Source: JBMOKU01 sp049324315 (lineage in GTDB: Bacteria; Bacillota; Clostridia; Peptostreptococcales; Thermotaleaceae). Taken from it: a stretch of 45,736 nucleotides of DNA. This document shows positions 15,236-23,498 of this stretch, piece by piece. A program made the translations under genes and the position numbers. The DNA is taken from NCBI GenBank assembly GCA_049324315.1, contig JBMOKU010000061.1, positions 1-45,736 of the forward strand. Reading direction: 5' to 3'. Every line of letters starts with the position of its first letter. The first letter of the stretch is position 1. The notes under the pieces are model-generated. The model ran no database searches. It saw nothing but the letters and a program-made list of their open reading frames with translations, and had not been told where the DNA came from.

Positions 15236-15338
15236 AACACATAGGAAATTTTGGACATTTATAAACTGTAAATTATTTCAAAATTTCCGTTATGTGTTTC
15301 AAAAAAGTCCTCCTCGAAAATTTTTTATGGACTTTTTT
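15236..15338 (-). repeat. Two-hairpin repeat element, copy 2 (inverted relative to copy 1)
   Basis: Hairpin A has perfect 10-bp arms AAAAAAGTCC / GGACTTTTTT (15301-15310 / 15329-15338). Hairpin B pairs AACACATAGGAAATTTTG (15236-15253) with CAAAATTTCCGTTATGTGTT (15279-15298). Compared with copy 1, stem B changes TAT/ATA to TTT/AAA and stem A changes a T-A pair to C-G, both sides changing together. The loops differ in sequence while the linker TGAAACACATAACGGAAATT is invariant. It lies between the rpmA terminator and obg, with its right end (TGTTATAAA) facing obg. Confidence 0.8.
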
Positions 15339-15377
15339 ATTATAACCAATTCTCAGCCACCATAATCTAAAATATAA

Positions 15378-15401
15378 ACCCCATGCACGGTCGCATGGGG
15401 T
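15378..15401. terminator. Terminator after rpmA
   Basis: A perfect 9-bp GC-rich stem (ACCCCATGC / GCATGGGGT) with a 6-nt loop lies 10 nt past the rpmA stop on the minus strand. The minus-strand tail is TTATATTTT; the plus-strand side also has CTTTTT. Confidence 0.85.
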
Positions 15402-15410
15402 CTTTTTACA

Positions 15411-15710
15411 TTATTCTGCTGCCATCTCTCTAGGATACACACTTACTTGCTTTTTGTCTTTTCCTTTTCTTTCGAACTTTACAAGACCTTCTACCGTTGC
15501 AAATAAAGTATCGTCTCCACCCTTACCTACATTATTTCCCGGATGGATTTTTGTACCCCTTTGTCTAACTAAGATACTTCCCGCACTAACATATTGGCCA
15601 TCGGCTCTCTTGACACCTAGTCTTTTGGATTCGCTGTCACGACCGTTTTTGGAGCTACCTACCCCTTTTTTACTTGCAAACAACTGCAAATCTATATGGA
15701 ATAATAACAT
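15411..15710 (-). CDS. rpmA: 50S ribosomal protein L27, Prp-processed precursor
   Basis: L27 lies near the peptidyl-transferase centre. The 99-residue product carries the Firmicutes N-terminal extension MLLFHIDLQLFA followed by SKKGVGSSKNGRDS. The protease Prp is known to cut such precursors after the FA, here A12|S13, exposing the mature N-terminus. The core (VGKGGDDTLFATVEGLVKFERKG) is typical. The start follows GGAGGTGTAAGTT, which overlaps the end of prp. It is the third gene of rplU-prp-rpmA and is followed by a terminator. Confidence 0.97.
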   Translation of the reverse strand: MLLFHIDLQLFASKKGVGSSKNGRDSESKRLGVKRADGQYVSAGSILVRQRGTKIHPGNNVGKGGDDTLFATVEGLVKFERKGKDKKQVSVYPREMAAE

Positions 15711-15713
15711 AAC

Positions 15714-16046
15714 TTACACCTCCTCATCGCGAAGATCAATAAAATCTCCATACATACCCTGTGTACCTGAAATACCAATGATCATTGTATTTAAAATGAT
15801 ATTGGCCTTTTCCCTCTCTTCATCGGGAATGTGTTCAGGCAATTCACAGTATAACCATCCATCATCCATTTCATAAGTAACGTGAATTGAAGTTAATTCA
15901 TTTAGAGCCAAAAGTGTTGTCTGTGCCAAAATAGAAATGGCTGCACAAACAATATCCTCACCCGGTTCTGCATATCCTGCATGGCCCTTTACAGAGTATT
16001 TAACAATATTTTTTTCATGATCTCTGTAAATACAAATCTTAATCAT
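15714..16046 (-). CDS. prp: Ribosomal-processing cysteine protease Prp
   Basis: Prp removes the N-terminal extension of L27. The 110-residue protein has the catalytic pair at the same positions as reported for the staphylococcal enzyme: H22 in VKGHAGYAEPGEDIV and C34 in VCAAISILAQTTL. The C-terminal half (YCELPEHIPDEEREKANIIL) also fits the family. Its gene lies between rplU and rpmA, the standard Firmicutes order, and the cleavage site in L27 encoded next door supports the call. Confidence 0.95.
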   Translation of the reverse strand: MIKICIYRDHEKNIVKYSVKGHAGYAEPGEDIVCAAISILAQTTLLALNELTSIHVTYEMDDGWLYCELPEHIPDEEREKANIILNTMIIGISGTQGMYGDFIDLRDEEV

Positions 16047-16060
16047 ACAATTCAGTTATC

Positions 16061-16372
16061 CTACGCATTGATTTTTTCAATCTTAACTTTTGTAAATGGT
16101 TGACGATGTCCTTGTTTCTTTCTGAAATCTTTTTTAGATTTATATTTGAAAATGATAATCTTTGGAGCTTTTCCATTTTCAACTACAGTTGCAGAAACCT
16201 TTGCACCGCTAACAACCGGAGCACCAAGAGTCAATTGTCCATCTTTGGATACAGCTAACACTTTATCAAAATCAACTGTTTCTCCTTGGTTTGCCTCAAG
16301 CTTTTCAATGAAAAGTGTGTCTCCTTCTTGAACTCTATATTGCTTTCCACCAGTTTCAATAATTGCGTACAT
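16061..16372 (-). CDS. rplU: 50S ribosomal protein L21
   Basis: L21 binds 23S rRNA. The product begins MYAIIETGGKQYRVQEGDTL and ends KKQGHRQPFTKVKIEKINA, both characteristic. Two adjacent ATG codons exist (16375 and 16372); GAGGAGG is 7 nt from the second, which also matches the MYAI start of homologues, giving 103 residues. It is the first gene of rplU-prp-rpmA, behind a consensus promoter and an L21-type leader. Confidence 0.97.
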   Translation of the reverse strand: MYAIIETGGKQYRVQEGDTLFIEKLEANQGETVDFDKVLAVSKDGQLTLGAPVVSGAKVSATVVENGKAPKIIIFKYKSKKDFRKKQGHRQPFTKVKIEKINA

Positions 16373-16375
16373 CAT

Positions 16376-16452
16376 TACACCTCCTCAAACCAGTCTCGCC
16401 AAATCCTAGGTAACTTTCGTTTTCAAACCCGATCTGTGCGGCTACTTACAAC
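16376..16452 (-). promoter_or_regulatory. Probable L21 leader (ribosomal protein autoregulatory mRNA structure)
   Basis: The transcript between the promoter and rplU reads AGCCGCACAGATCGGGTTTG, then GAAAACGAAAGTTACC, then GGCGAGACTGGTTTGAGGAGG. Conserved blocks of this kind precede rplU in Firmicutes (L21 leader family), and the second block contains the ribosome binding site. This is recognised by resemblance, not by a covariance search. Confidence 0.6.
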
Positions 16453-16457
16453 AAGTA

Positions 16458-16486
16458 ATGATACCATATCCATATCCTGCTGTCAA
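16458..16486 (-). promoter_or_regulatory. Promoter of rplU-prp-rpmA
   Basis: TTGACA (16481-16486), a 17-bp spacer and TATCAT (16458-16463) on the minus strand, 21 bp beyond the rng stop codon. One mismatch to the full vegetative consensus. Confidence 0.85.
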
Positions 16487-16506
16487 CGGATTTTATTAAC
16501 ATCTAT

Positions 16507-18009
16507 CTAATGTCCTTCATTTTCTATGTAGTTTCTCACCTTTTCTAGTCTACCCATGGTTTTCACTTTAAATTCACTGGCATGGGTTTCATCTGTCCCT
16601 CTAATAAAAATTGTCAAATTCAACTGTTTTTCCAGCTCCTTTATAAAATACCGCTCTTCCTCTTGAACCTTCATAACGCCTGTATTAACTTCAATGAATA
16701 CAGCTTCTGCATTGGTATGGATAGCAATACGTCGCAGTTCCTTTTCAATATTTTGCATCACGGCATGTTCAGATAAGACTTTTCCTGTTCCTTCACAGTA
16801 GGGACATTTTTTAAGAAAAATAGAATCAATACGCTGACGCACCTTTTTCCTTGTCATTTCTACCAGACCTAACTGAGTAATGCCTAACACATTTGTTTTT
16901 GTTCTATCTTTCGATAGAGCCTTTTCGAAAACTGCTAATACTTCTTTTTCAGCATGCTTATTATTCATATCAATAAAATCGACAATAATGATACCACCAA
17001 TATCTCTTAATCTTAGCTGCTTTGCAATTTCCTTTGCTGCTTCTTTATTTGTTTGAAAAACAGTATCTTCAAGATCAATGCTTCCCACGTACTTCCCTGT
17101 ATTGACATCGATAGAGGTAAGTGCTTCTGTTTGATCTATGACGATGTACCCCCCACTCTTGAGCCAAATCTTTCTGGTTAAAGCATTTTTAATCATGCTT
17201 TCAATATTGTAATACCCGAAAATATCCGTATCTCCTTGGAAGCATTCTACACGGTTTACTAAATGCGGGGCCAGTAATTCAATAAATTCTATGACACCCT
17301 TATATTTCTCCCTGTCGTTAATCACAAAACGATCTATCTCATTTGTAAACATATCACGAATTGTCTTTTGCAATAAATCTAAATCTTTATAGATGGCTTT
17401 TGGTGCATATCCAAGATTCTTTTCTTTATCAATCTTCTGCCACAATTTTAAAAGGTATTTTAAATCTTCTTTTAATTCTTTTCCATCCTTTGCTTCAGCC
17501 ACCGTACGAACGATAATTCCCATATTTGAAGGCTTTATTTCATCAACAAGTTTTCTTAATCTTTCTCTTTCATTCTCGTCAACAATTCTTCTTGAAACAC
17601 CAATATAATCTACTGAGGGCATTAGCACCAAAAATCTACCTGGCAGTGTCAGATGCGTTGTCACCCTTGCGCCTTTCGTGCCAATCGGTTCTTTGATAAC
17701 CTGGACAATTATTTCTTGTCCATTTTTGACTACATCTCGAATGGATATATTTTTGAGAGAAAAGGCCTCACTATTTGCCATTTCAACGGGTACAGCATCT
17801 TTAACATATAAAAAAGCATTTTTTTCAAATCCTATGTCTATAAAGGCAGCCTGCATACCTGGCAGAACATTTGTCACTCTTCCTTTGTATATATTTCCCA
17901 CAGTCCTTCTACTGCTTTCTCTCTCACAATATATTTCAACCAGTTCTCGATCTTCTAGTAGCGCTACTCTTGTTTGGTTTAGACTGGAATCGACAATTAT
18001 TTCATTCAT
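16507..18009 (-). CDS. rng: Ribonuclease G / E family endoribonuclease
   Basis: RNase G cuts single-stranded RNA 5' of AU-rich sites in rRNA maturation and mRNA turnover. The 500-residue protein has an S1 domain near the N-terminus (about 36-120: GNIYKGRVTNVLPGMQAAFI), the catalytic region with TSIDVNTGKYVGS and GGIIIVDFIDM carrying the Mg-binding aspartates, and the zinc-link CPYCEGTGKV. It lacks the long C-terminal scaffold of RNase E, so it is RNase G-like. It follows two radical-SAM-type genes, a grouping conserved in Clostridia, and precedes rplU. Confidence 0.93.
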   Translation of the reverse strand: MNEIIVDSSLNQTRVALLEDRELVEIYCERESSRRTVGNIYKGRVTNVLPGMQAAFIDIGFEKNAFLYVKDAVPVEMANSEAFSLKNISIRDVVKNGQEIIVQVIKEPIGTKGARVTTHLTLPGRFLVLMPSVDYIGVSRRIVDENERERLRKLVDEIKPSNMGIIVRTVAEAKDGKELKEDLKYLLKLWQKIDKEKNLGYAPKAIYKDLDLLQKTIRDMFTNEIDRFVINDREKYKGVIEFIELLAPHLVNRVECFQGDTDIFGYYNIESMIKNALTRKIWLKSGGYIVIDQTEALTSIDVNTGKYVGSIDLEDTVFQTNKEAAKEIAKQLRLRDIGGIIIVDFIDMNNKHAEKEVLAVFEKALSKDRTKTNVLGITQLGLVEMTRKKVRQRIDSIFLKKCPYCEGTGKVLSEHAVMQNIEKELRRIAIHTNAEAVFIEVNTGVMKVQEEERYFIKELEKQLNLTIFIRGTDETHASEFKVKTMGRLEKVRNYIENEGH

Positions 18010-18038
18010 TCAATCAATCCCCCTAAAAATCAATTGTA

Positions 18039-18755
18039 TTATGCAGTAGCATCTATCGGAGAGATCAATTTGCCATTAACCAGAGAATAGAGATCTAAAC
18101 GATGAATTCTTGTTTTATCGGATTTTATAGATAGAGGGACAAATTCACAGAATTTCTCGATTAACATCTCCGGCTTTAAATTTCCCCTACTTCCAGTTGC
18201 TAATGTCATTTTATAAATTAAAACATTCTTTTCCTCATTTAACAATTGAAAATCAAATATCCACGGTCTAATATCAACCTCTTTACTCTCTTGTTTATTT
18301 TTTTTCTTAGATATTTTTTGAATCAGTATTTCACGTTGTTCTAAAAAATCCTGAAGACATTTTTGATGGTCTTTATCATTATGTTCCTGAGAAAGTTCTA
18401 TCTTAGTAATATAGGTTGAATAATCAACAGTCGCCATCAGGGCATCGATTTTTACAGGCACCAATTTGCATTGAAGAATTCGTATTCCAGCCGGCAGGTT
18501 TCTATTCATTTTATCTTTAACTTCTTCCAAATCAATCTGTTCTTCAACTTCAATATCCATATATTCACCTTCACTAGACAAACCGATGGCTGTTGCAGTG
18601 GCAAAAGATATTTTGGGATGGGGATTAAACCCTTGAGAAAAAGCTAATGGAATATCCGCTCTTCTCATGGCTCTTTCCATGAGTCTTAACAGATCTAAAT
18701 GAGAGATAAACTTCATCAATTCTGTTTTTGTAAATTTCACTCTGATTTTATACAT
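18039..18755 (-). CDS. TIGR03936 / DUF2344 family protein
   Basis: This 239-residue protein belongs to the DUF2344 (TIGR03936) family: it begins MYKIRVKFTKTELMKFISHL and continues RLMERAMRRADIPLAFSQGFNPHPKISFA. The family is regularly encoded directly after the B12-binding radical SAM protein TIGR03960, sometimes fused to it, and is described as radical-SAM-associated. It has no cysteine cluster of its own. The start is taken at the ATG overlapping the upstream stop as TAATG, with GGAGGGG a few bases before; another ATG lies two codons earlier (18761). Molecular function is unknown to me; position before rng suggests an RNA-linked role. Confidence 0.85.
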   Translation of the reverse strand: MYKIRVKFTKTELMKFISHLDLLRLMERAMRRADIPLAFSQGFNPHPKISFATATAIGLSSEGEYMDIEVEEQIDLEEVKDKMNRNLPAGIRILQCKLVPVKIDALMATVDYSTYITKIELSQEHNDKDHQKCLQDFLEQREILIQKISKKKNKQESKEVDIRPWIFDFQLLNEEKNVLIYKMTLATGSRGNLKPEMLIEKFCEFVPLSIKSDKTRIHRLDLYSLVNGKLISPIDATA

Positions 18756-20596
18756 TAACATACCCCTCCCACGAATACTTGATTAATTCCACATCCTGTA
18801 CAATTGCTTCTGCAATCGGAAGTCAGTATGCCTTTTTTCGCCTTCTCATTTTCATTGATAAGGAATTCTTTACGGATACCAATTTGAACATGATCCCAAG
18901 GCAACATTTCTTGATAATCTCGGTTTCTATTGACATAGAAATGTGGGTCAATATTCTTTTCCTGAAATGCCGCCAACCATTCTTCGTATTTAAAAAAGTC
19001 CTGCCAGCCGTCAAATTTACAGCCCTTTTCCCATGCCTTTATTAAAATTTCGTTTAATCTTCTGTCTCCTCTGGCAAACACGCCTTCAAGGAAGCTGGTC
19101 TCCGTGTGGTGATAGCTGTATTTAATATTTTTGTGCCTTAATTTGTTTTTTAAATAAGATTGTTTCTCTTGCAGCGTTTCAATCGAATCTTGCGCCTCCC
19201 ATTGAAAGGGGGTAAATGGTTTCGGTACAAAGGACGATGTGCTCACTGTAACGTTTAATCCCTTTCCTCTTTTCTCTTTTGGCGTTTTATAGAATGCATC
19301 AACGACCTTATAAGCCAAGTCTACAATACCGTCCAGATCCTCATATGTTTCTGTCGGCAGCCCGATCATGAAGTATAGTTTTACACTACTCCATCCCAGC
19401 GCAAAGGCATTTTCTACTGCTCGGATCAAATCTTCTTCCGTCACACCTTTGTTGATAACATCCCGCAGTCTTTGGGAGCCCGCTTCCGGTGCAAAGGTTA
19501 AACCTGTCTTTCTTACTTTCTGTATTTCCTCAATTAACTCCATCGTGAAAGAATCCAATCTCAGTGATGGAAGGGAAAGACCCACTTTTTTATTTCCATA
19601 TTGATCAATCAAATGTCTTACAACACTGTCAAGCTGAGAATAATCGCTGGTACTTAAGGATGAAAGCGATAGTTCCTCATATCCTGTTGTTCTTATCAAT
19701 GCATCCGCTAACTCTTTAACTCTATTTTCTGACCTTTCACGTACAGGTCTGTAAATCATACCGGCTTGGCAAAATCTACATCCCCTTGTACATCCACGAA
19801 ATATTTCTACCATTGCTCTATTATGAACCACATCAGTAAAAGGTACAATAACTTCTTCCGGGTAATAAACTTCATCCAGATTTTTAATGATTCTCTTTGT
19901 AACCTCTTTAGGATAAGATGGATCAATGGGTAAAAAAGACACTATTGTTCCATCTTCCTTATAATGAACATGGTAGAAGGACGGTATGTAAACACCTTGA
20001 ATATCCTTAATATCTTGATAGAATTCTTCTTTGAGCCCTCCATTTTTCTTCCAGTTTCTCATCTTATCCATGATTTCCAACAATATCTCTTCTCCTTCGC
20101 CCATCAGGAACACATCTACGATCTCTGCCAGTGGTTCAGGGTTATATGCGCAAGGTCCTCCCGCAATGACAATGGGATGCTGTTCGTCTCTGTCTTTTGA
20201 TCTAAGTGGAATTTTCCCCAAGTTTAGAATATTGAGTATGTTGGTATAGCTTAGTTCATACTGCAGCGTAAATCCTATGATATCCAGATCCGATAAAGGA
20301 CTGTGGGTTTCAAGGGTAAACAAAGGCATGTTTTCATTTCTTAATATTTCTTCCAGATCCGGCCACGGTGAAAAAATCCTTTCACAGTAAACATCCTCTT
20401 CTTTATTCAGCAGATTGTATAGAATATGTAACCCTAAATGAGACATTCCTACCTCATAGGTATCAGGAAAAGAAAATCCAAATCGAATATTTATCTTCTC
20501 CAAATCCTTCTTTACGCTATTTATTTCACCGCCAATATACCTTGCCGGTTTCTCAACTTTATACAATATGTCTTCCAGCATTAAACTGCTCATCAT
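18755..20596 (-). CDS. TIGR03960 family B12-binding-domain radical SAM protein
   Basis: A 613-residue protein with an N-terminal B12-binding-like region (about 30-190: SFPDTYEVGMSHLGLHILYN and IIGFTLQYELSYTNIL, then IVIAGGPCAYNPEPLAE) and a radical SAM core with the CxxxCxxC cluster motif CTRGCRFCQAG (about residue 270). A Cys-rich tail, CRSNCTGCGINQ, near the C-terminus could bind a further metal centre. The substrate is not established. It overlaps the next gene (TAATG), so the two are translationally coupled. Two ATGs (20596, 20593) follow AGGAGGACGA; the second is better spaced. Confidence 0.9.
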   Translation of the reverse strand: MMSSLMLEDILYKVEKPARYIGGEINSVKKDLEKINIRFGFSFPDTYEVGMSHLGLHILYNLLNKEEDVYCERIFSPWPDLEEILRNENMPLFTLETHSPLSDLDIIGFTLQYELSYTNILNILNLGKIPLRSKDRDEQHPIVIAGGPCAYNPEPLAEIVDVFLMGEGEEILLEIMDKMRNWKKNGGLKEEFYQDIKDIQGVYIPSFYHVHYKEDGTIVSFLPIDPSYPKEVTKRIIKNLDEVYYPEEVIVPFTDVVHNRAMVEIFRGCTRGCRFCQAGMIYRPVRERSENRVKELADALIRTTGYEELSLSSLSTSDYSQLDSVVRHLIDQYGNKKVGLSLPSLRLDSFTMELIEEIQKVRKTGLTFAPEAGSQRLRDVINKGVTEEDLIRAVENAFALGWSSVKLYFMIGLPTETYEDLDGIVDLAYKVVDAFYKTPKEKRGKGLNVTVSTSSFVPKPFTPFQWEAQDSIETLQEKQSYLKNKLRHKNIKYSYHHTETSFLEGVFARGDRRLNEILIKAWEKGCKFDGWQDFFKYEEWLAAFQEKNIDPHFYVNRNRDYQEMLPWDHVQIGIRKEFLINENEKAKKGILTSDCRSNCTGCGINQVFVGGVC

Positions 20597-20628
20597 TCGT
20601 CCTCCTAAATATGTAATCCTTCATTCTA

Positions 20629-21576
20629 TTATTTGTACCCGCCACCATTAACATACCACTTTTTTGGCACATCTATTTTATCATTTAACCCGTTTCTTAA
20701 CAACTTTTCCAGAGGAACATTTATGCCATAATTCATCATTCCCTCCAATACATCTTTTTCCGTTATAACGCCCTTAATATTACAGTCTTTATCCATAACC
20801 GTAATAATATGATATTTGCGAGGTATAAATCGATTCAATACTTCGTTAAGTGTAGTACTTTCAAGAGCCACCAGCGTTTTCGTGTCTAAAATACCTTTTG
20901 CCAATAAAAACTGTTTTTTCTCTATAACTTCTTTCATAAAAACAATAGCTGCCATATCCGATTCTCTACAGGCAGCTATATACAGAAATATAGCAGTTAA
21001 AGACATAAGCATATTCAAATAATTATATCTTATAAGATAGATTCCCACAACAAAAATGATACAGCAAAACAGCTTTGAAAGAGCAACCACAAATCTTGTT
21101 GCATGCTTAAGGCCTATCAAATAGGCCAAATAGGCTCTTATAATTCGCCCACCATCCAAAGGCATAATAGGAATCAGATTAAATATCCCAACGACTAAAT
21201 TCGCAGATAAAAAATAGGTATATGTACTATCGTATAGATGAAATATTTGGCCCAGATAATAGGCAGTCAATACAAGTAGAAAATTCATCGTTGGCCCGGC
21301 TGCTGCGATCAATACTTCATGTCGTGGATTTACCCCAACGAATTCCTGAATTTTAGCTACGCCTCCAAAGGGCAATATTTCTATACACACAATTGTATAT
21401 CCTAATATTTCTGCTATAAGGGTATGGGCACCTTCGTGCAGTAAAACAACCAGAAAAGAAATGGCTGCCGTCTTCCCGTATCCAAAAATAAAAAAAATAA
21501 AAAAGCATAGAAAAAAAAGAGGATGAATCTTCATCTCAATATGGAATATATGAATTCCTTTCATGCCATCCTTCAC
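20629..21576 (-). CDS. spoIVFB: SpoIVFB-like site-2 intramembrane metalloprotease with CBS domain
   Basis: SpoIVFB cleaves pro-sigma-K inside the mother-cell/forespore membrane late in sporulation. The 315-residue protein has multiple membrane segments, the M50 zinc motif H47-E-G-A-H51 in a hydrophobic helix, and the third-ligand motif IMPLDGGRIIRA (about 136-147). A C-terminal CBS domain follows (about 235-300: YHIITVMDKDCNIKGVITEKD). The CBS domain is typical of SpoIVFB, where ATP sensing has been reported. Its partner spoIVFA lies 6 nt upstream. The pairing with spoIVFA makes the sporulation role likely, although sigK itself is not in the window. Confidence 0.88.
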   Translation of the reverse strand: MKDGMKGIHIFHIEMKIHPLFFLCFFIFFIFGYGKTAAISFLVVLLHEGAHTLIAEILGYTIVCIEILPFGGVAKIQEFVGVNPRHEVLIAAAGPTMNFLLVLTAYYLGQIFHLYDSTYTYFLSANLVVGIFNLIPIMPLDGGRIIRAYLAYLIGLKHATRFVVALSKLFCCIIFVVGIYLIRYNYLNMLMSLTAIFLYIAACRESDMAAIVFMKEVIEKKQFLLAKGILDTKTLVALESTTLNEVLNRFIPRKYHIITVMDKDCNIKGVITEKDVLEGMMNYGINVPLEKLLRNGLNDKIDVPKKWYVNGGGYK

Positions 21577-21582
21577 CTTTAT

Positions 21583-22335
21583 CTATAGAATACTCTTGCC
21601 AAAAGGAATATACTTTGCCGGATCAACAACCTTATCATTTAGCCAGACTTCAAAATGCAGAAATGAGTTGTTTTCATTACTTTCCTTATGCATTTCTGCT
21701 ATTTTCTCTCCGGCTTTAACCTGCTGTCCTTTTTCAGCTGTTATTAAGCTGCATTTACTATAAAAAGTATACAGTTCTTCATTATGCTTTATTTTAATGA
21801 ATTTACCTAGATTTTTTCCTTCTCCAATCTCTGCCACAACACCTTCTGATGCAGACAGAACATCTTTACTCTCATCAATAAGAATATCTACACCTCTTTG
21901 AAATCCGTTATTATTGAAAACAGAATCCGTTTTCTCACCAAAACTCGAAATTATCTCTCCTTGTATAGGCGTCACAAACCGAATATCGCTGATCTTTTCC
22001 GTCCCCATGGTATTAAATACTGATGCAACTTTATTTGGTATCTGAGGTAATTCCTTTGCGTATTTGATAATATTTTTCGATGTATTCTTAATATCCGTCT
22101 GATGATTCAAAGATTCTTTCATCAGATCTACCGTTTTGTTTGTAAACGGTGTACTTATACTTTTAATCAGAATGACCATAAGGACAATAACAATACAAAT
22201 CAATATTTGTTTTAATAGCTTTCTATAGAAATTCGTACCCGTCGGCACCCTATTGCCATATGAATACCTCATATTTGAAGCATACGGCCTAATCTTTGGT
22301 GCTTTGATACTCATTTTTTCTGATAATTTGTTCAT
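21583..22335 (-). CDS. spoIVFA: SpoIVFA-like M23-fold regulator of SpoIVFB
   Basis: The 250-residue protein has one membrane segment (about 45-65) and a C-terminal LytM/M23-like domain (about 125-245). The zinc ligands are degraded: the usual HxGxD is FQRGVDI (His to Gln), and the usual HLHFE is FLHFEV (first His lost). SpoIVFA, the non-catalytic anchor and inhibitor of SpoIVFB, has this architecture, and the adjacent gene is spoIVFB. It is therefore called SpoIVFA rather than a peptidoglycan hydrolase. The ATG follows GGAGGGAAACT. The 227-nt gap to the divergent moxR gene (22336-22562) must hold both promoters; I see a TATAAT at 22509-22514 for the plus strand and no clear sigma-E site. Confidence 0.82.
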   Translation of the reverse strand: MNKLSEKMSIKAPKIRPYASNMRYSYGNRVPTGTNFYRKLLKQILICIVIVLMVILIKSISTPFTNKTVDLMKESLNHQTDIKNTSKNIIKYAKELPQIPNKVASVFNTMGTEKISDIRFVTPIQGEIISSFGEKTDSVFNNNGFQRGVDILIDESKDVLSASEGVVAEIGEGKNLGKFIKIKHNEELYTFYSKCSLITAEKGQQVKAGEKIAEMHKESNENNSFLHFEVWLNDKVVDPAKYIPFGKSIL

Positions 22336-22562
22336 AGTTTCCCTCCTTCGCGTTTTATATAGTAATATATATGCTTTGAAGGCTTATTTATTACAAGAAG
22401 GGTACCGGCTTAGTTCGTCACGCATCTATTACGATCCCTTAAAAATTCAGAACGGATTATTACAAAAAGTTAAAGGTATTCTCTCTTCGGTTTTCCATCA
22501 TTTTACACTATAATAATATATATAGTATTTTAAAAATATTCTGAACAATAAGGAGAATGAAC

Positions 22563-23498
22563 ATGTTTAATGCGCTTATCCATAATCTTGAGAAAGTCAT
22601 TCTCGGCAAGCGAGACTGTATTGAAAATCTTATCATCGCGCTGCTATGCAACGGCCATATACTCATTGAAGATGTTCCAGGTGTTGGTAAAACAACTTTG
22701 GCACAGGGGTTAGCTAAATCAATACATTGTTCCTTTAGCCGCATACAATTTACACCTGATCTTCTACCTTCTGATATCGTTGGTGTTTCCATCTATAACT
22801 TAAAAAGCGGGGAGTTCGAATTTAAAAAGGGTCCCATTCATCATCAAATCGTATTAGCTGACGAAATTAATAGAACCTCTCCTAAAACACAGTCTAGTTT
22901 GTTAGAGGTTATGCAGGAGCAGCAGATTACTGTAGACGGCAAAACCTATGCAATGGGTGATATCTTCATGGTCATTGCCACCCAAAACCCTGTAGAGTTC
23001 GAAGGTACCTTTCCCCTTCCTGAATCTCAACTGGATCGATTTCTGTTGAAAATCTCTATCGGGTACCCAGATGAGAAAAATGAGATAGACATTCTTATAA
23101 ATAGCAGCAATCGCTTACATTTACACGAGCTTATGCCAGTGATAACAGCACAAGAGATTATCGATGCCAGAAAAGATATGGAAAAAATATTTGTAAGCCG
23201 CGAGGTTTACCAATACATCGTTGATATTGTGAGGAGTACCCGTTCCCATGATCACATACATCTGGGCTGCAGTCCAAGGGGTACAATTGCATTGTTTCAT
23301 GCTTCAAAAGCATATGCGTATATAAAAGGAAAAGATTATGTAACTCCCGATGATGTAAAGGTCATGGCGAAGGTTGTCCTCCCGCATCGGCTCATTATTA
23401 AACCTGAAGCGAAATATAGAGGCTTACGTAACGAAACCGTCATTCAACATATACTAGACAGTATCAAAGTGCCTGTTTCGGTGAGAAAATATGAATAA
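22563..23498 (+). CDS. MoxR family AAA+ ATPase
   Basis: MoxR ATPases act as chaperones and are typically encoded with DUF58 and transglutaminase proteins, as here. Visible motifs: Walker A GVGKTTLAQG (about 40), FTPDLLPSDIVGVSIY, Walker B VLADEINRTSPKTQSSLLEV, and the sensor region VIATQNPVEFEGTFPLPESQ. The chosen start has AGGAG 7 nt upstream; an ATG two codons earlier (22557) lies too close to that site. The product is 311 residues, normal for the family. It is the first gene of a three-gene plus-strand operon and overlaps the DUF58 gene by 8 nt. Its client is unknown. Confidence 0.92.
   Translation: MFNALIHNLEKVILGKRDCIENLIIALLCNGHILIEDVPGVGKTTLAQGLAKSIHCSFSRIQFTPDLLPSDIVGVSIYNLKSGEFEFKKGPIHHQIVLADEINRTSPKTQSSLLEVMQEQQITVDGKTYAMGDIFMVIATQNPVEFEGTFPLPESQLDRFLLKISIGYPDEKNEIDILINSSNRLHLHELMPVITAQEIIDARKDMEKIFVSREVYQYIVDIVRSTRSHDHIHLGCSPRGTIALFHASKAYAYIKGKDYVTPDDVKVMAKVVLPHRLIIKPEAKYRGLRNETVIQHILDSIKVPVSVRKYE

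Noticed and set aside
20629..22335. Site-2 protease and M23 protein considered as general stress proteases or wall hydrolases
   Set aside because: CBS domain, gene pairing and lost M23 zinc ligands fit SpoIVFB/SpoIVFA better.
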